This document shows, piece after piece, positions 31,926-41,911 of a DNA stretch of 64,000 nt. The first letter of the stretch is position 1, and every line of letters begins with the position of its first letter. Below the pieces are notes generated by a model, which made no database searches, was not told where the DNA came from, and worked only from the letters and a program-made list of their open reading frames with translations. The DNA comes from Nemertoderma westbladi (Eukaryota; Xenacoelomorpha; Nemertodermatida; Nemertodermatidae), in contig JAUCBJ010001786.1 in NCBI GenBank assembly GCA_032718475.1, positions 1 through 64,000 of the forward strand. The letters are read 5' to 3'. Both the position numbers and the translations under genes were made by a program.

Positions 31926-33430
31926 TCTTCGCGGTATTTCAACTTTTCATAACGCGAGTTGAATATTTTTTGAATTTATTTAAAATGATTATTCCGATAT
32001 CACTACTGGGTGTGGGACCATGGGTTTTGGGCACATTCAATGAACTGGGGGCGATTTATGGGCGAATATTGGGGTGACTTACAGGGTACGGGAATAATTT
32101 CATGTTTATAAGGGCCAGGGGTGGGAGGAAAAGTTAAGCAGTATTCAGGTTAGCCTGAGTACTATTAGGCCCTGGCCAACTTCCTGCTGCCTGTAGAGGT
32201 GGATTTGGTAATGCGCCAGGCCTAAAGGACAAGCACTGCCCTTAGCGGTCCCTGCCCAACAGCAGTTATTACGAGCCTGAAAAGGACATCGGAAAGTCTG
32301 CTGCTTGTGCCAGGGATTCGCGACGGGAAACGACAGCCCCCTTAGCTAAGCCGTACTGGTTCTCGATGACCAATCCCTTCGGGGTTTGCGAGGGGTGGGA
32401 CGGACATGCGAAAGGGTTGGCCGACTTACAGAGGAAGGGTTTGACGAGGACTGCCCTTAGTGGTCTCTGGTCAACAGCAGTTATTACGAGCCTGAAAAGG
32501 ACATCAGAACGCCGGCTGCTTGTGCCAGGGATTTGCGACGGGAACCGACGACAGACCCCTTAGCCAAGCCGTACTGGTTCTCGATAATCATTCCCTTCGG
32601 GGTTCGTGAGGGGTGGGACGGACACGCGACGGGGTCAAAAGACAAAGGACTGGACTCTACTGGCCTACCGACTGTTCGGAGCAGTTTCTCGGCTGCCGAA
32701 GCGACTACGAGCCTGAATAAGGTCTCGGAAAGCCTAGGTGGTTGGGTCTCTGCGATGAACCGACGGACCCCTAGCCAAGCCGTACTGGTTCTCGATGATT
32801 GAACCCTTCGGGGTTCGGGAGGGGTGGGACGGACACGCGAACGGGTCCACCGACATGACAGACTCCTAGCCAAGCCGTACTGGTTCTCGATGATTGATCC
32901 CTTTGAGGTTCGGGAGGGGTGGGACGGATAAGCGACAGAGTCTACCGACTGGACCGACCCTTAGCCAAGCCGTGCTGGTTCTCGATGGTCGATCCCTTCG
33001 GGGTTCGGGAGGGGTGGAACGGACACGCAACAGGGTCGACCGACACCGACACTACGGCACTAAGACTAGGACCGAGGGAAAATCTGGGGAACATTAGGTA
33101 GGCTAAAATCTGAGCTAACAGTGGGTAATTAAATAATATACTGTAGGGATTTATATTGTCGTGTATAATTATATTGAATATTTGGTGTATATTGATTTGG
33201 GGAATTAATTTATCAATTATCATTTAATTATCAATCAGGGTTCAACTGTAGGAAGTTACATTAAAGAGTATATCCAACCAATGCAACTTTTCCTCAACCG
33301 CAATCCTGCATTTAAGATATCATTCCTTCTCCACAATCAATATCCGGTGACTGGCCGGGACTCTGTGGTCTGTAAAGTCACGTCTCCAGCATCGGCGTTT
33401 TCCCCCCTGGTGTTTGGGATAACGGCAACA
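31926..33430 (+). repeat. BEL 5-prime LTR
   Basis: Direct repeat of 41912-43403. The first dinucleotide is TC here instead of TG. It contains tandem units with GCCGTACTGGTTCTCGATGA followed by CTTCGGGGTTCGGGAGGGGT-like sequence (at about 32343, 32560, 32772, 32869 and 32962). I saw no obvious primer binding site after it. Confidence 0.9.
32330..33020. repeat. Tandem repeats within the BEL LTR
   Basis: Five units sharing AGCCGTACTGGTTCTCGATG and a GGGGTGGGACGGACA core, spaced about 217, 212, 97 and 93 bp, are conserved at the same places in the 3-prime LTR. Variable spacing suggests higher-order duplication. The CCCTTCGGGGTTCG part can form a small hairpin (CCCTTCGGGG). Several ORFs here on both strands are by-products of the repeat. 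Confidence 0.8.
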
Positions 33431-33850
33431 AAATTGATAATTAAACGCGGCCAACTTCAACTGGTAGAAGTTGGGAATTCTACAATACTCTTCAAACTCT
33501 CTCCGTGCTTACCCAGCACCCACTACGAGGAAACTCTGGTATTTGATTAATCAAATTTAGATTAATCATAATTTGTTTAATTAATCAACAAACTCGATCT
33601 AACCAACTCGTAGTCGGCAGATCACATATTGGAGAGTTGTTAACAGGGAATGGAAGTATCGATCACACCTATTGATATCATCCAAGTTGAGCCAGGAATC
33701 TGGCACGTTGAGGTGGAAGTACAAGGAACGAACGTCGGATGATTCAGGATTACCGTTCGGGTGGTCCAGTCTGAGTACAATACCTACGAGGAACTATTCT
33801 ACAACATCGCATATCTAGCTATCAACGAGGCATTGGAATGATGGCGAACA
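33431..33850. other. BEL leader between LTR and gag
   Basis: About 420 bases. A short ORF from ATG 33838 (MMANNVSDTDEMDHHTDSEADE, acidic) overlaps the gag frame and may be its displaced N-terminus. No other feature seen. Confidence 0.5.
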
Positions 33851-36800
33851 ATGTATCCGATACCGATGAGATGGACCACCATACAGATTCGGAAGCCGAC
33901 GAGGTACCGAAATGTCAAGAACATGACCCGTCGACTAGGGGCTCTCAAGGGCGGAGTAACTCGAGCGTATCAACGGATAGAGAAACAACTCAAGGGAGTC
34001 AAAACCCCCCTCAACGAGATACAAACTCAGCTTCAGAGTATCCGAAACATCTTACAGCGATATGAAAGAATGATACAGTCGTACCAAGAGCTCGTTCCCT
34101 CCACCGATCAGGAAAACTATCCCAGGTTAGAAGAACACGTTGTACATCTAGATGGGTTCCGCAAACAACACCGGAGGACCCTTAGCCTTGTGAGAGGCTA
34201 CGAAGAACAGTACTACAAGAGAGCCGAAAGAGCAGATGCAGAATCAGTGCGAACCTCCAGCACCAGGACAGCAAAACATCAAAGGAGATCGGGGTCCTCG
34301 AGAAACCAGCACTCCAGCGCGAGCGCGGTGTCCGGTTCAGCACACAGCTCTCAAGCGGGTCAACCACTCCAAGACCAGCTACGAGAACGGAAGGCATTAG
34401 CCCTCAAAGCTCGGATGGAAGATGAGTATATTCAACTGCAAGCCGAGCAAGATGTATTAGCCGCCAAAACGCAAAAACGAGAGGCCGAACAAGCAGCCGA
34501 ACGGCAGGCCAAACAACGCAAACAGGAGGCTGAACAACATAGACGAGAGGCCGAACGGCAGGCCGAACAACGCAAACAGGAGGCCGAACGACGCGAACAG
34601 GAGGCTGAACAACATAGACGAGAGGCCGAACGGCAGGCCGAACAACGCAAACAGGAGACTGAACAACGTGGACGAGAGGCCGAACGAGAGATCAAACAAC
34701 GTAAATGGGAAGCAGAAATGTGTAAACAACACGCCGAGGCCCAAGCGATTCTCATCCACAAAAAGAATGCGGATATTGCAAAACTCACGGAATACGAAGC
34801 CGCACTTATAGAACGAGATATTCAACTCTACGAGGACTGGGAAAGGGATATAGATCAGGAATATGAACCAATCCCGGTACCGGAATTAGAGAAGTCATTT
34901 ATACCGACAGCGGCGAAACTTCCGAAACCCGAGATCCCGCCTACCAAACAGTCTACGTTATCGGCACAAGCACCGGTGTTCCATCCCCCACCGGCTACGC
35001 TTAAAAATGAGGAACTGTATTTCCCATCCAACCACACGGCAACGAGTGTACCCAAGTACGAGCCTGAAAGGGACTCGGAACGGGACGCCACTCCTCAATC
35101 CAACAACTCGTTTACATCCACACCACAAACCCGTAGTTGCGTCATCATTAAAACTCCACCTATCATTGATCCATCGAGTATGGGAGAGAGTGCTAATAAC
35201 TATAACCCTCCGAACCACTCCAGTTCAGACGACGTCGGCATTATCCGGGCATTGGAAAACCGCCTCTCCATGCCCAAGATGGAGATCCGCACCTTTGATG
35301 GAGATCCCGTCGATTACCTCAGATTCAAGAAACGGTTCTTTGCGCAGATTGGATCAACGGACATAGCCGACGCACAGAAACTGGTATATTTATCGCAATA
35401 CCTGGGTGACAAACCACGTCAAATCATCGCTTGTTTTGAGGGAGGTTCTCATGAAGCATACTACGACGCATGGAAAACTCTAGACAAAAGATACGGAAAT
35501 ACCGGGACTATAATTAATAAAACTCTAGAGAAACTGATACAAGACGCGGGATCACTAGGGGAACCACAGAACATCCAGGAATTCTCAGACTCCATGAAGG
35601 ATGCCTACTACACTCTAAAACCCTTAAATAAGGAGGACCAGGTGAACAACATCCTAAACCTTCGACAGATCGCCCGGAAGTTCCCCGGATGGCTGCAAAG
35701 CAAGTGGGCCTATAAATGCGTAGATCTCCGGCGCAGACACCCAGATCGAGATCCCAGCTTCCTTGAAATGTCAGCATTCCTGGACGATATCTCCGAAGCC
35801 ATGAATGATTCGATGTTCTCGAAACAGAGTCTCGCCAAGTTGGACGGAATAGAGAGCAACTCCAGGAGTAAGACACCCACTCAGAAACCGAGATTCCGCC
35901 CTCCTCCGGTGAGTACGATGGCCATCACCATGGCAGAGAATTCCGACGACGAAAACTACGAGGAACCGACATCAGCCGAGGAATGGGCATGTTATCTCGC
36001 GAATTGGGCACCCGAGAGGGAAGACATCACAAACCCCCTTCTCTGTCTCTACTGTGGAGAGAAACATAAAGTTGAATTCTGCAGGAAGTTCCAGTTTGCT
36101 GAACTCGTCCCACGCTTCGAGGCGATTATGAAACACCGAGGATGCTTCTGGTGTCTTGGAACAGGTCACTACGTTCGGGATTGCGACCAAAGGTCGTGTT
36201 GTGCAGTTTGTAACAACCTACGTCATCACACGCTCCTCCACATCCCCGCAAACTTTGACTTCACCACTCTCCCCTTCCGGATTGCAGCCAAACGAAGAGG
36301 AGAAACGAACCACATCTCCAAAGGATCCCGGACGATTCAACGAAGGGAAACTAACCCGTTTAAAACCTCCACTAACGCATCACAAGTGACAAATATCTCA
36401 ACCACGATCAACCTTATAAATCGCCGTTATATGGTCTTCACCAAGGTAATCCCAGTAAGAATTCAGGGAGTCGGCAAATCCTTGACAACGCTCGCGTTCC
36501 TTGATAACGGGTCGGACGGAACCATCATCGACCGGGATTTCCTCGAGCAACTCGGCCTAGACTATGAACCTTGCAAACGGCCCATACAAACTATTACCGA
36601 CCACAGAGAGGTAGAATCCGGGGAGGTGCAACTCCAGATGGAAGGAGTAATGAAGGGCTACGAGACGGTTAAGCTCACCATCAAGAACGCCTTGGTACAC
36701 ACAGACCTCCGAGTGCAGTTCCGACAATCGGCCGAGTACGCCCCCCTTATACAGCTAGATCGAGACGATGTAGACCTATGGTGCCCGTCGTTGGATGTAA

Positions 36801-36886
36801 ACCGCATCACCCTACTGATCGGACTTGATACACCGGAATTACACATCCCCCACCGGAGATGTCGCCCAATCTATAAAACAGGATGA
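33851..36886 (+). CDS. BEL gag-protease ORF (1011 codons)
   Basis: Plus-strand ORF. A likely functional start is Met 25 (MTRRLGALKGGVTRAYQRIE), which resembles BEL gag N-termini. A coiled coil of near-perfect QAEQRKQEAE-type repeats spans about residues 190-310. A DUF1759-like gag core follows (FDGDPVDYLRFKKRF, ~480, through LDKRYGN). Zinc motifs lie at about 733 (CLYCGEKHKVEFC), 765 (CFWCLGTGHYVRDC) and 785 (CAVCNNLRHHTLLH), the trio usual in BEL. The protease has LAFLDNGSDGTIID at about 882, with DNGS where DTG or DSG is usual. The frame ends near 36886, where pol should continue, so a frameshift or natural frame change lies at about 36850-36880. Products would package element RNA in the cytoplasm. 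Confidence 0.85.
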   Translation: MYPIPMRWTTIQIRKPTRYRNVKNMTRRLGALKGGVTRAYQRIEKQLKGVKTPLNEIQTQLQSIRNILQRYERMIQSYQELVPSTDQENYPRLEEHVVHLDGFRKQHRRTLSLVRGYEEQYYKRAERADAESVRTSSTRTAKHQRRSGSSRNQHSSASAVSGSAHSSQAGQPLQDQLRERKALALKARMEDEYIQLQAEQDVLAAKTQKREAEQAAERQAKQRKQEAEQHRREAERQAEQRKQEAERREQEAEQHRREAERQAEQRKQETEQRGREAEREIKQRKWEAEMCKQHAEAQAILIHKKNADIAKLTEYEAALIERDIQLYEDWERDIDQEYEPIPVPELEKSFIPTAAKLPKPEIPPTKQSTLSAQAPVFHPPPATLKNEELYFPSNHTATSVPKYEPERDSERDATPQSNNSFTSTPQTRSCVIIKTPPIIDPSSMGESANNYNPPNHSSSDDVGIIRALENRLSMPKMEIRTFDGDPVDYLRFKKRFFAQIGSTDIADAQKLVYLSQYLGDKPRQIIACFEGGSHEAYYDAWKTLDKRYGNTGTIINKTLEKLIQDAGSLGEPQNIQEFSDSMKDAYYTLKPLNKEDQVNNILNLRQIARKFPGWLQSKWAYKCVDLRRRHPDRDPSFLEMSAFLDDISEAMNDSMFSKQSLAKLDGIESNSRSKTPTQKPRFRPPPVSTMAITMAENSDDENYEEPTSAEEWACYLANWAPEREDITNPLLCLYCGEKHKVEFCRKFQFAELVPRFEAIMKHRGCFWCLGTGHYVRDCDQRSCCAVCNNLRHHTLLHIPANFDFTTLPFRIAAKRRGETNHISKGSRTIQRRETNPFKTSTNASQVTNISTTINLINRRYMVFTKVIPVRIQGVGKSLTTLAFLDNGSDGTIIDRDFLEQLGLDYEPCKRPIQTITDHREVESGEVQLQMEGVMKGYETVKLTIKNALVHTDLRVQFRQSAEYAPLIQLDRDDVDLWCPSLDVNRITLLIGLDTPELHIPHRRCRPIYKTG

Positions 36887-37679
36887 CGGATTTTATGCTG
36901 AACAAACAATAATGGGATGGACACTCTGCGGCATCAAGGAAGAGACTACCGACACCTATACATACCTTCCTAAATGTCAGATTAAAGAGAATGCAACATC
37001 CGTGGGTTATTGCTCAGCTACAGACCTTGACGAGGATTTATTTCTTGAGACCGAGAAAACCCAGCAAGAGATGACTAAATACTTTAATCTAGAGACCCAA
37101 GAGTTCGCTGAAAAAGACGAAAACCCATCCGAGGAGGATCAATATTGTATGGACGTCCTGGACCAGGCCACGTTCGAAGATGGACACTGGTGTTCACCTA
37201 TGTTATGGAAGGACCCAAACAAACCAATGGCAAACAACGCTAACATGGCCCTTAGGCGACTTAAGGGGATTCTCCGCCGGCTGAATGACCAACCCGAGAT
37301 AAAGGAGAAATATAATACCGTAATCCAAGGATATCTCGACAATGGATTAGCAGAAATGGTACCACGGAATGAACTGCAAGGGGGTAAAAGAACATATTAT
37401 CTTCCAACCCACTATGTGGTAGAAGCCCGGAAGGGTGGGAAAATCCGAGTAGTTAATGATGCCGCTGCTATGTATCAAGGCGAATCCCTGAATAGTCAGC
37501 TTTATACGGGGCCCAACATATATAGTACACTCATTGGCGTATTGATCAGGTTCAGAGAAAACCGGATAGCATTCACCTGCGACATCAAAGCCATGTTTCA
37601 CCAGGTTCGTACGCTACCAAGAGACTCAGACTGTCTATGTATCCTATGGCGATATGGTTCTAGTGAAAGAAGATCTTAA
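36825..37679 (+). pseudogene. BEL pol N-terminal part, RT truncated
   Basis: From about 36870 the frame reads as BEL pol: GFYAEQTIMGWTLCG, then the linker YCMDVLDQATFEDGHW, the thumb/finger region LPTHYVVEARKGGKIRVVND and motif A AFTCDIKAMFHQVR with one catalytic Asp. It breaks off after CLCILWRYG, just before the segment that normally leads to the YxDD-type box. RNase H and integrase are missing. The following sequence is the far C-terminus of pol in another frame, implying a deletion of more than a kilobase. Confidence 0.85.
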
Positions 37680-37899
37680 AGACCGTGTCCACTGGCCTGT
37701 GGCGCGAGTCGTGACAATACACCCGGTCAAAGACGGACTTGCGAGGACTGTGACGATACGAACGGCAAAGGGCCACTACCAACGCCCTATCCAGAGGCTG
37801 TGCCTTCTTGAAGGCAATGACAGTGGTGATTCTACGAGAGGTGATAAGTTCCCTACCGATCCTGCTGCAGACATTGGTGACAATGATAAACCCGTTTAA
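37648..37899 (+). pseudogene. BEL pol C-terminal DUF5641-like fragment
   Basis: GDMVLVKEDL, then WPVARVVTIHPVKDGLARTV and RPIQRLCLLEG, correspond to the domain found at the end of BEL polyproteins after the integrase. It is fused out of frame directly to the broken RT. The shared bases GGCGATATGG sit at the junction. Confidence 0.8.
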
Positions 37900-38129
37900 A
37901 CCCTTCTCATCCTGTTGACAAACTCTTAAACTGTGATTTATCCACAATGAAAATGGACCCCCTTTAAACAACTGTAACCACGCAATGGTATTTGTGTTTC
38001 CTCGTGTGTTATGTGGAGTCCAGTGTCACCCTGCAGATGTTTCGACTGACGCAGGGTCGTTTATGTATTGTTTACCCTGATTTTGGTCATCGGGACCAAC
38101 GACCTTGGATTATTGGAAATGGTAAAGAT

Positions 38130-38590
38130 TTGAAGTGGAATTCATTGTATCCATTGTAGTATGTTATGTTGTCCGTTGCATGCGCAGTTCGGGGTGTAGG
38201 CGGTGTAATGAGTCCAGCTGTAGATCCCGGATTGCCGCGCAACACCCCCTCTATCCCGTTATTCTGGTGGGTCCATGGTGCATCCACATGACTTCGACGA
38301 TAGAGGTTTTATGTTCTCAGTTGCGTTATTCTGGTGGGACTGTTGCGTGGATTTTGGGGCGTAGGCGGTGTAACAAGTCCAGCTGTAGATCCCAGAATGT
38401 TGCGTAATCCCATCCCACATGACTTCTTCGGCTGAGCTTTATGTTGTTGGGAGTGTTATTCTGGTTGGTCCCTGGTGCATTCCACGTGACTTCACTCCCA
38501 GCGTCTTCATTGTCCGTTACGTGTGCAGTTTAGGGCGTAGGCGGTGTAACGAGTCCAGCTGTAGATCCCAGATTGCCGCGTAACACCCCT
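38130..38590. repeat. Three ~170-bp repeats between pol and the 3-prime ORF
   Basis: GTAGGCGGTGTAA followed by AGTCCAGCTGTAGATCCC occurs at about 38196, 38361 and 38537. Companion blocks are GTTATTCTGGTGGG(T/A) and CCACATGACTTC. No coding capacity. It may act as leader or regulatory sequence for the downstream ORF, which is inference. Confidence 0.8.
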
Positions 38591-39134
38591 TCCACACCGA
38601 AAATTTACCAAAGAAGATGATTGAATGTAGTTGGAAATGATGAAAAGAAACAGACAACTCTACTATAAACTGAAGGATGACGCGTATGATGATGAAAATG
38701 TAATGATGCGCACCATGGTGCTGCGCTTATAACAAATGATGATAGCCGGGGGGCTATAACCCCAATGATGATGTGGAAATAAACAAAATTGAGAATAAAT
38801 GGTGGAACTAAATGATAAAATATGTTGAAATAATGAAATGTGAAATGAAATAATAATGAGAAATGGAAAAAGACAAAAAAATGTATAAAATGTATTAATA
38901 AAAGAATTGGAAAAAGAAGAGGACATAAAAAGTCAAAAAACTGGTTGGATATTAATGTATACCTATAGTAACTGTAAATGCTCAATGTTAGCAATAGATG
39001 GTAGATGCCTATATAGCAATGTTATTTAATAAAGTGAATTAAAAATAAACTGAATTATTCTGCAATCACTATAGTTTCAGACTTTCTGGACTTATAATTA
39101 ACTGATCTAATTTGCAACGGACATAATCGTAAAT
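38591..39134. other. AT-rich spacer upstream of the 866-codon ORF
   Basis: Rich in GAAATGA and AATAAA-type words (AATAAA at about 39027). No ORF of note on the plus strand. A promoter for the downstream ORF could lie here, but none is recognisable. Confidence 0.45.
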
Positions 39135-41735
39135 ATGGACCCAAATCGCCAAATTATCGGCGAATTACGTAATACGATAGATCTACTGGAATATCCGCAA
39201 CCTGGATCCCCTAACTTTGATACAAATTGGAACGCCCTGATAAATGAGAACGTGCGAGTCGTTAAATTCACCGGGCGAGAGGGACCGGACTCTAAGAATC
39301 TACGAGCCCTCCGGTTGGCCGATGCAAGTACGAGACTGAAAAGAACTCGGAACGCAAAGGCCACCAGAGAGGACGAGATGTCGTACTGGGATACATTCCG
39401 GCAAAGCGTCTACAAATCCCGATGTCTGATATACGACAACGAAGGAAATGCGACGCCCACCTCGAAAGCGATTAGGTTGGCGAGATGTCAAAGTTTTGTC
39501 GACGACAAGAGTACGTACCTCGCCCACTGGGGAAACCTGTCGGAGTGTACGGCGACGCTACGAGAGGAACGTAAATCAATCATCCAGAATCGCGACGACT
39601 ACCAGGAAAAGTACGGGGCGAAAGAATACGGTCAATCCTTGGTCGTCGTCCTCGGAACCCTGGAAGGTTTGGTATTGGTGTGTCGAATATTCCCGACACC
39701 CAGACAGGAAGTGCAGGCAGCCGGAGCGATCTGGTTACTACCTCCGGAAATCCAAAAAATCCTCTTCGACTTCGACGTCATTAAAATCGGGTCGGATATA
39801 AAAGCGGACGTCCGGAACGACTACGCGAACGCTCCTTTAGGAAGAGACCATCGAGACGACCTCAACGCCCTTAGTCATAACATCGACACCCAAACGCTAT
39901 TAGCCTGGTTACGATTCGCCGAATTCATGCGAGGATTTCGAGAGGTGAGACAGACCAAATCCGGGATCGGCTACCTTGCAGTGCTAAACGGTGGCATCGA
40001 CTTCAAACCTCAGAAATTCCGGGATTATAATAAAATATATGGTGGATACCCGGGATTAGAAATAAAGAGCGAGTGGGAGGGTCGATGGAAGGACGTTGAG
40101 AGAAAGTGGACGATACACCAAAGGTGGGAGAATCCGGATCGACGGAACTACATCTACGTCGTTATGGAATCATACACCGTCGCTAAGTTTATCTGTAAAA
40201 CTCTCAATAACCTCATCACGGCGGTTCCTCTTTCCTTCGTCGACTACGAATGGGATGAGGTTATAAACCACGCATTCAAAGCGGTCGAGAACATTACACC
40301 GGGAGAGACGAAAAAGCTCGCCGTTATCGATTCCTGGGATGAGAGCGGACCTTACGACATCCCTACGATTACCGATCTTCTCGGTGCAGAGGAGCCTCTG
40401 ATTTCTTCGGAAGGGGAAGAACTATGGCTACATGAGGGTGTTCTACTCTCCACCCCGAAGCGACAACTCGAACCGGAAGCCGCTTACCAACCGGCCGCCA
40501 AACGGATTGCCTCGGCCGAACCTACAATGGAAGCGGGCGTTTCAACCCCACTCGGCTCCGGTAGCCCTGCAAGGGAGTTAGTCACTACCTCCGCGTTGAG
40601 CGACTTCGGCGATATTTGCCAAAGGTTATCCCCATATCCTTTCCTGGGTGGCGAAGACTGGTCTTCGGAGATTCCGAGTACCAGCAATCAATGGTCCCAC
40701 TCAGCGATACTGGTTGAAAAGGGTCCCAGCGCTGCGCCGACTCCCGATGATCTCCTCGGAATCCCTCCGTCGAAAACCCCAGCACCTCTTCGCCGACCAG
40801 CGGTGACAACTACACCCTCCGTTCCACAGGATCCTATGCGACTAACCCGTTGGTACGCCGAGCAGACCGAATGGATCCACCGTCAGAAACGGTCGTCTGA
40901 GTTGAGACCGACGGGACACAAAGAAGGTTATCGGAGCGAGAACCTACTACGCCAAAGCCCGGCCTTCCGCGGGCTAACGACCACCGCGAATATTCAAAAG
41001 AGCGACCGACAACTCGAGTATTACGTCGGCGTCCCGATTCCGATATTCCCCGGTCGAGAGATGCAGTTGGAAGTGTGTGGTAACTGCGGTTCGGAGCAGT
41101 GCCCACACGGTAGAAGAAATCGGGTTACCGATTCGTGCCTCCAGCTCCTCGGGATACTCTATTGCCCATACTGCGCGACATCGGGCCACGATGTTTCAGT
41201 CTGTCCAGTCCTCTATAACCTCTGCACTACGTGCGGTTTCCGTGGACATTCCACTAGCCCCCGCTGCTATATAAAATGTCCTACTAAAGACGTTACCGCT
41301 ATGGGGAATATGGTCATGTTTGAAACCTACGCAAACAGCCACGTAAAGACCAAGGTTTGGAGAAACGCTCGGAATATCGCGCAGGATATGGCGTGCGGGT
41401 ATTTCTCCTTCCCGGAACGCCTCCACACGTCGGCCATGCTGCCTTTCCATTACGTGGATCTGTTGCTGAGCGCCGGATTATTCGGCCCATTCGAAGTCAT
41501 TAGACGATTATACTCGTATAAAGAGGAGTTCGGTGATGGAAAGTGGTTCCTAGAGGCGCGCAACACCGAGTTGGAAAGACGAACCGATATGATACCGATG
41601 CCGTCGAAAGGAAGAGCCGCCAGGAGACAAGCCGAAGCGTTGCTCACGATGGATGTTGATGCTCCCCTTCCAGCTCTAGCGATCGACGAGAGTCGACGGG
41701 CGAAGAGGAGAAAGGCGTATCAGAGAAAGAAATAG
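39135..41735 (+). CDS. 866-codon zinc-knuckle ORF downstream of BEL pol, unidentified
   Basis: An intact plus-strand ORF from ATG 39135 (MDPNRQIIGELRNTIDLLEY). The N-terminal ~400 residues are mixed helical and globular-looking. The middle (~430-620) is Pro/Ser-rich and probably disordered. At about 676-690 there is a canonical CCHC knuckle CPYCATSGHDVSVC, followed at ~696 by CTTCGFRGHSTSPRC, with further Cys/His before them (CGNCGSEQCPHG). The C-terminus is basic (RRAKRRKAYQRKK). Nucleic-acid binding is likely; gag-like or RNA-chaperone roles are possible. BEL elements normally have nothing, or an envelope-like gene, in this place; no signal peptide or membrane segment is visible here. The ORF has no stop in 2.6 kb although pol is ruined, suggesting it is maintained or the element is young. 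Confidence 0.75.
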   Translation: MDPNRQIIGELRNTIDLLEYPQPGSPNFDTNWNALINENVRVVKFTGREGPDSKNLRALRLADASTRLKRTRNAKATREDEMSYWDTFRQSVYKSRCLIYDNEGNATPTSKAIRLARCQSFVDDKSTYLAHWGNLSECTATLREERKSIIQNRDDYQEKYGAKEYGQSLVVVLGTLEGLVLVCRIFPTPRQEVQAAGAIWLLPPEIQKILFDFDVIKIGSDIKADVRNDYANAPLGRDHRDDLNALSHNIDTQTLLAWLRFAEFMRGFREVRQTKSGIGYLAVLNGGIDFKPQKFRDYNKIYGGYPGLEIKSEWEGRWKDVERKWTIHQRWENPDRRNYIYVVMESYTVAKFICKTLNNLITAVPLSFVDYEWDEVINHAFKAVENITPGETKKLAVIDSWDESGPYDIPTITDLLGAEEPLISSEGEELWLHEGVLLSTPKRQLEPEAAYQPAAKRIASAEPTMEAGVSTPLGSGSPARELVTTSALSDFGDICQRLSPYPFLGGEDWSSEIPSTSNQWSHSAILVEKGPSAAPTPDDLLGIPPSKTPAPLRRPAVTTTPSVPQDPMRLTRWYAEQTEWIHRQKRSSELRPTGHKEGYRSENLLRQSPAFRGLTTTANIQKSDRQLEYYVGVPIPIFPGREMQLEVCGNCGSEQCPHGRRNRVTDSCLQLLGILYCPYCATSGHDVSVCPVLYNLCTTCGFRGHSTSPRCYIKCPTKDVTAMGNMVMFETYANSHVKTKVWRNARNIAQDMACGYFSFPERLHTSAMLPFHYVDLLLSAGLFGPFEVIRRLYSYKEEFGDGKWFLEARNTELERRTDMIPMPSKGRAARRQAEALLTMDVDAPLPALAIDESRRAKRRKAYQRKK

Positions 41736-41911
41736 TGGATCGGGATATTCCAGGAACATTTATTGAACATTTATTTTTATACACATATATATATAAACTC
41801 TAGGCCAAATTAATCAAGACTATGCAATATTAAATTTGGGTTTTTTATATTGGGAATGACCTACGCAAACTCAATCTACCGATAGACCTCACGAAGGTCA
41901 TTGGGGGGGAC
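41736..41911. other. Spacer with polypurine tract before the 3-prime LTR
   Basis: TTGGGGGGGA at 41901-41910 directly precedes the LTR start TGTTCGCGG at 41912, as expected for the plus-strand primer of an LTR element. Confidence 0.75.

Noticed and set aside
32484-32917. ORFs on both strands in the LTR tandem repeats (also 42470-42917)
   Set aside because: They follow the repeat unit, occur in both LTRs equally and have no domain features.
32330-33020. CCCTTCGGGG hairpins considered as tRNA or terminator signals
   Set aside because: No cloverleaf or anticodon arm; units are LTR tandem repeats.
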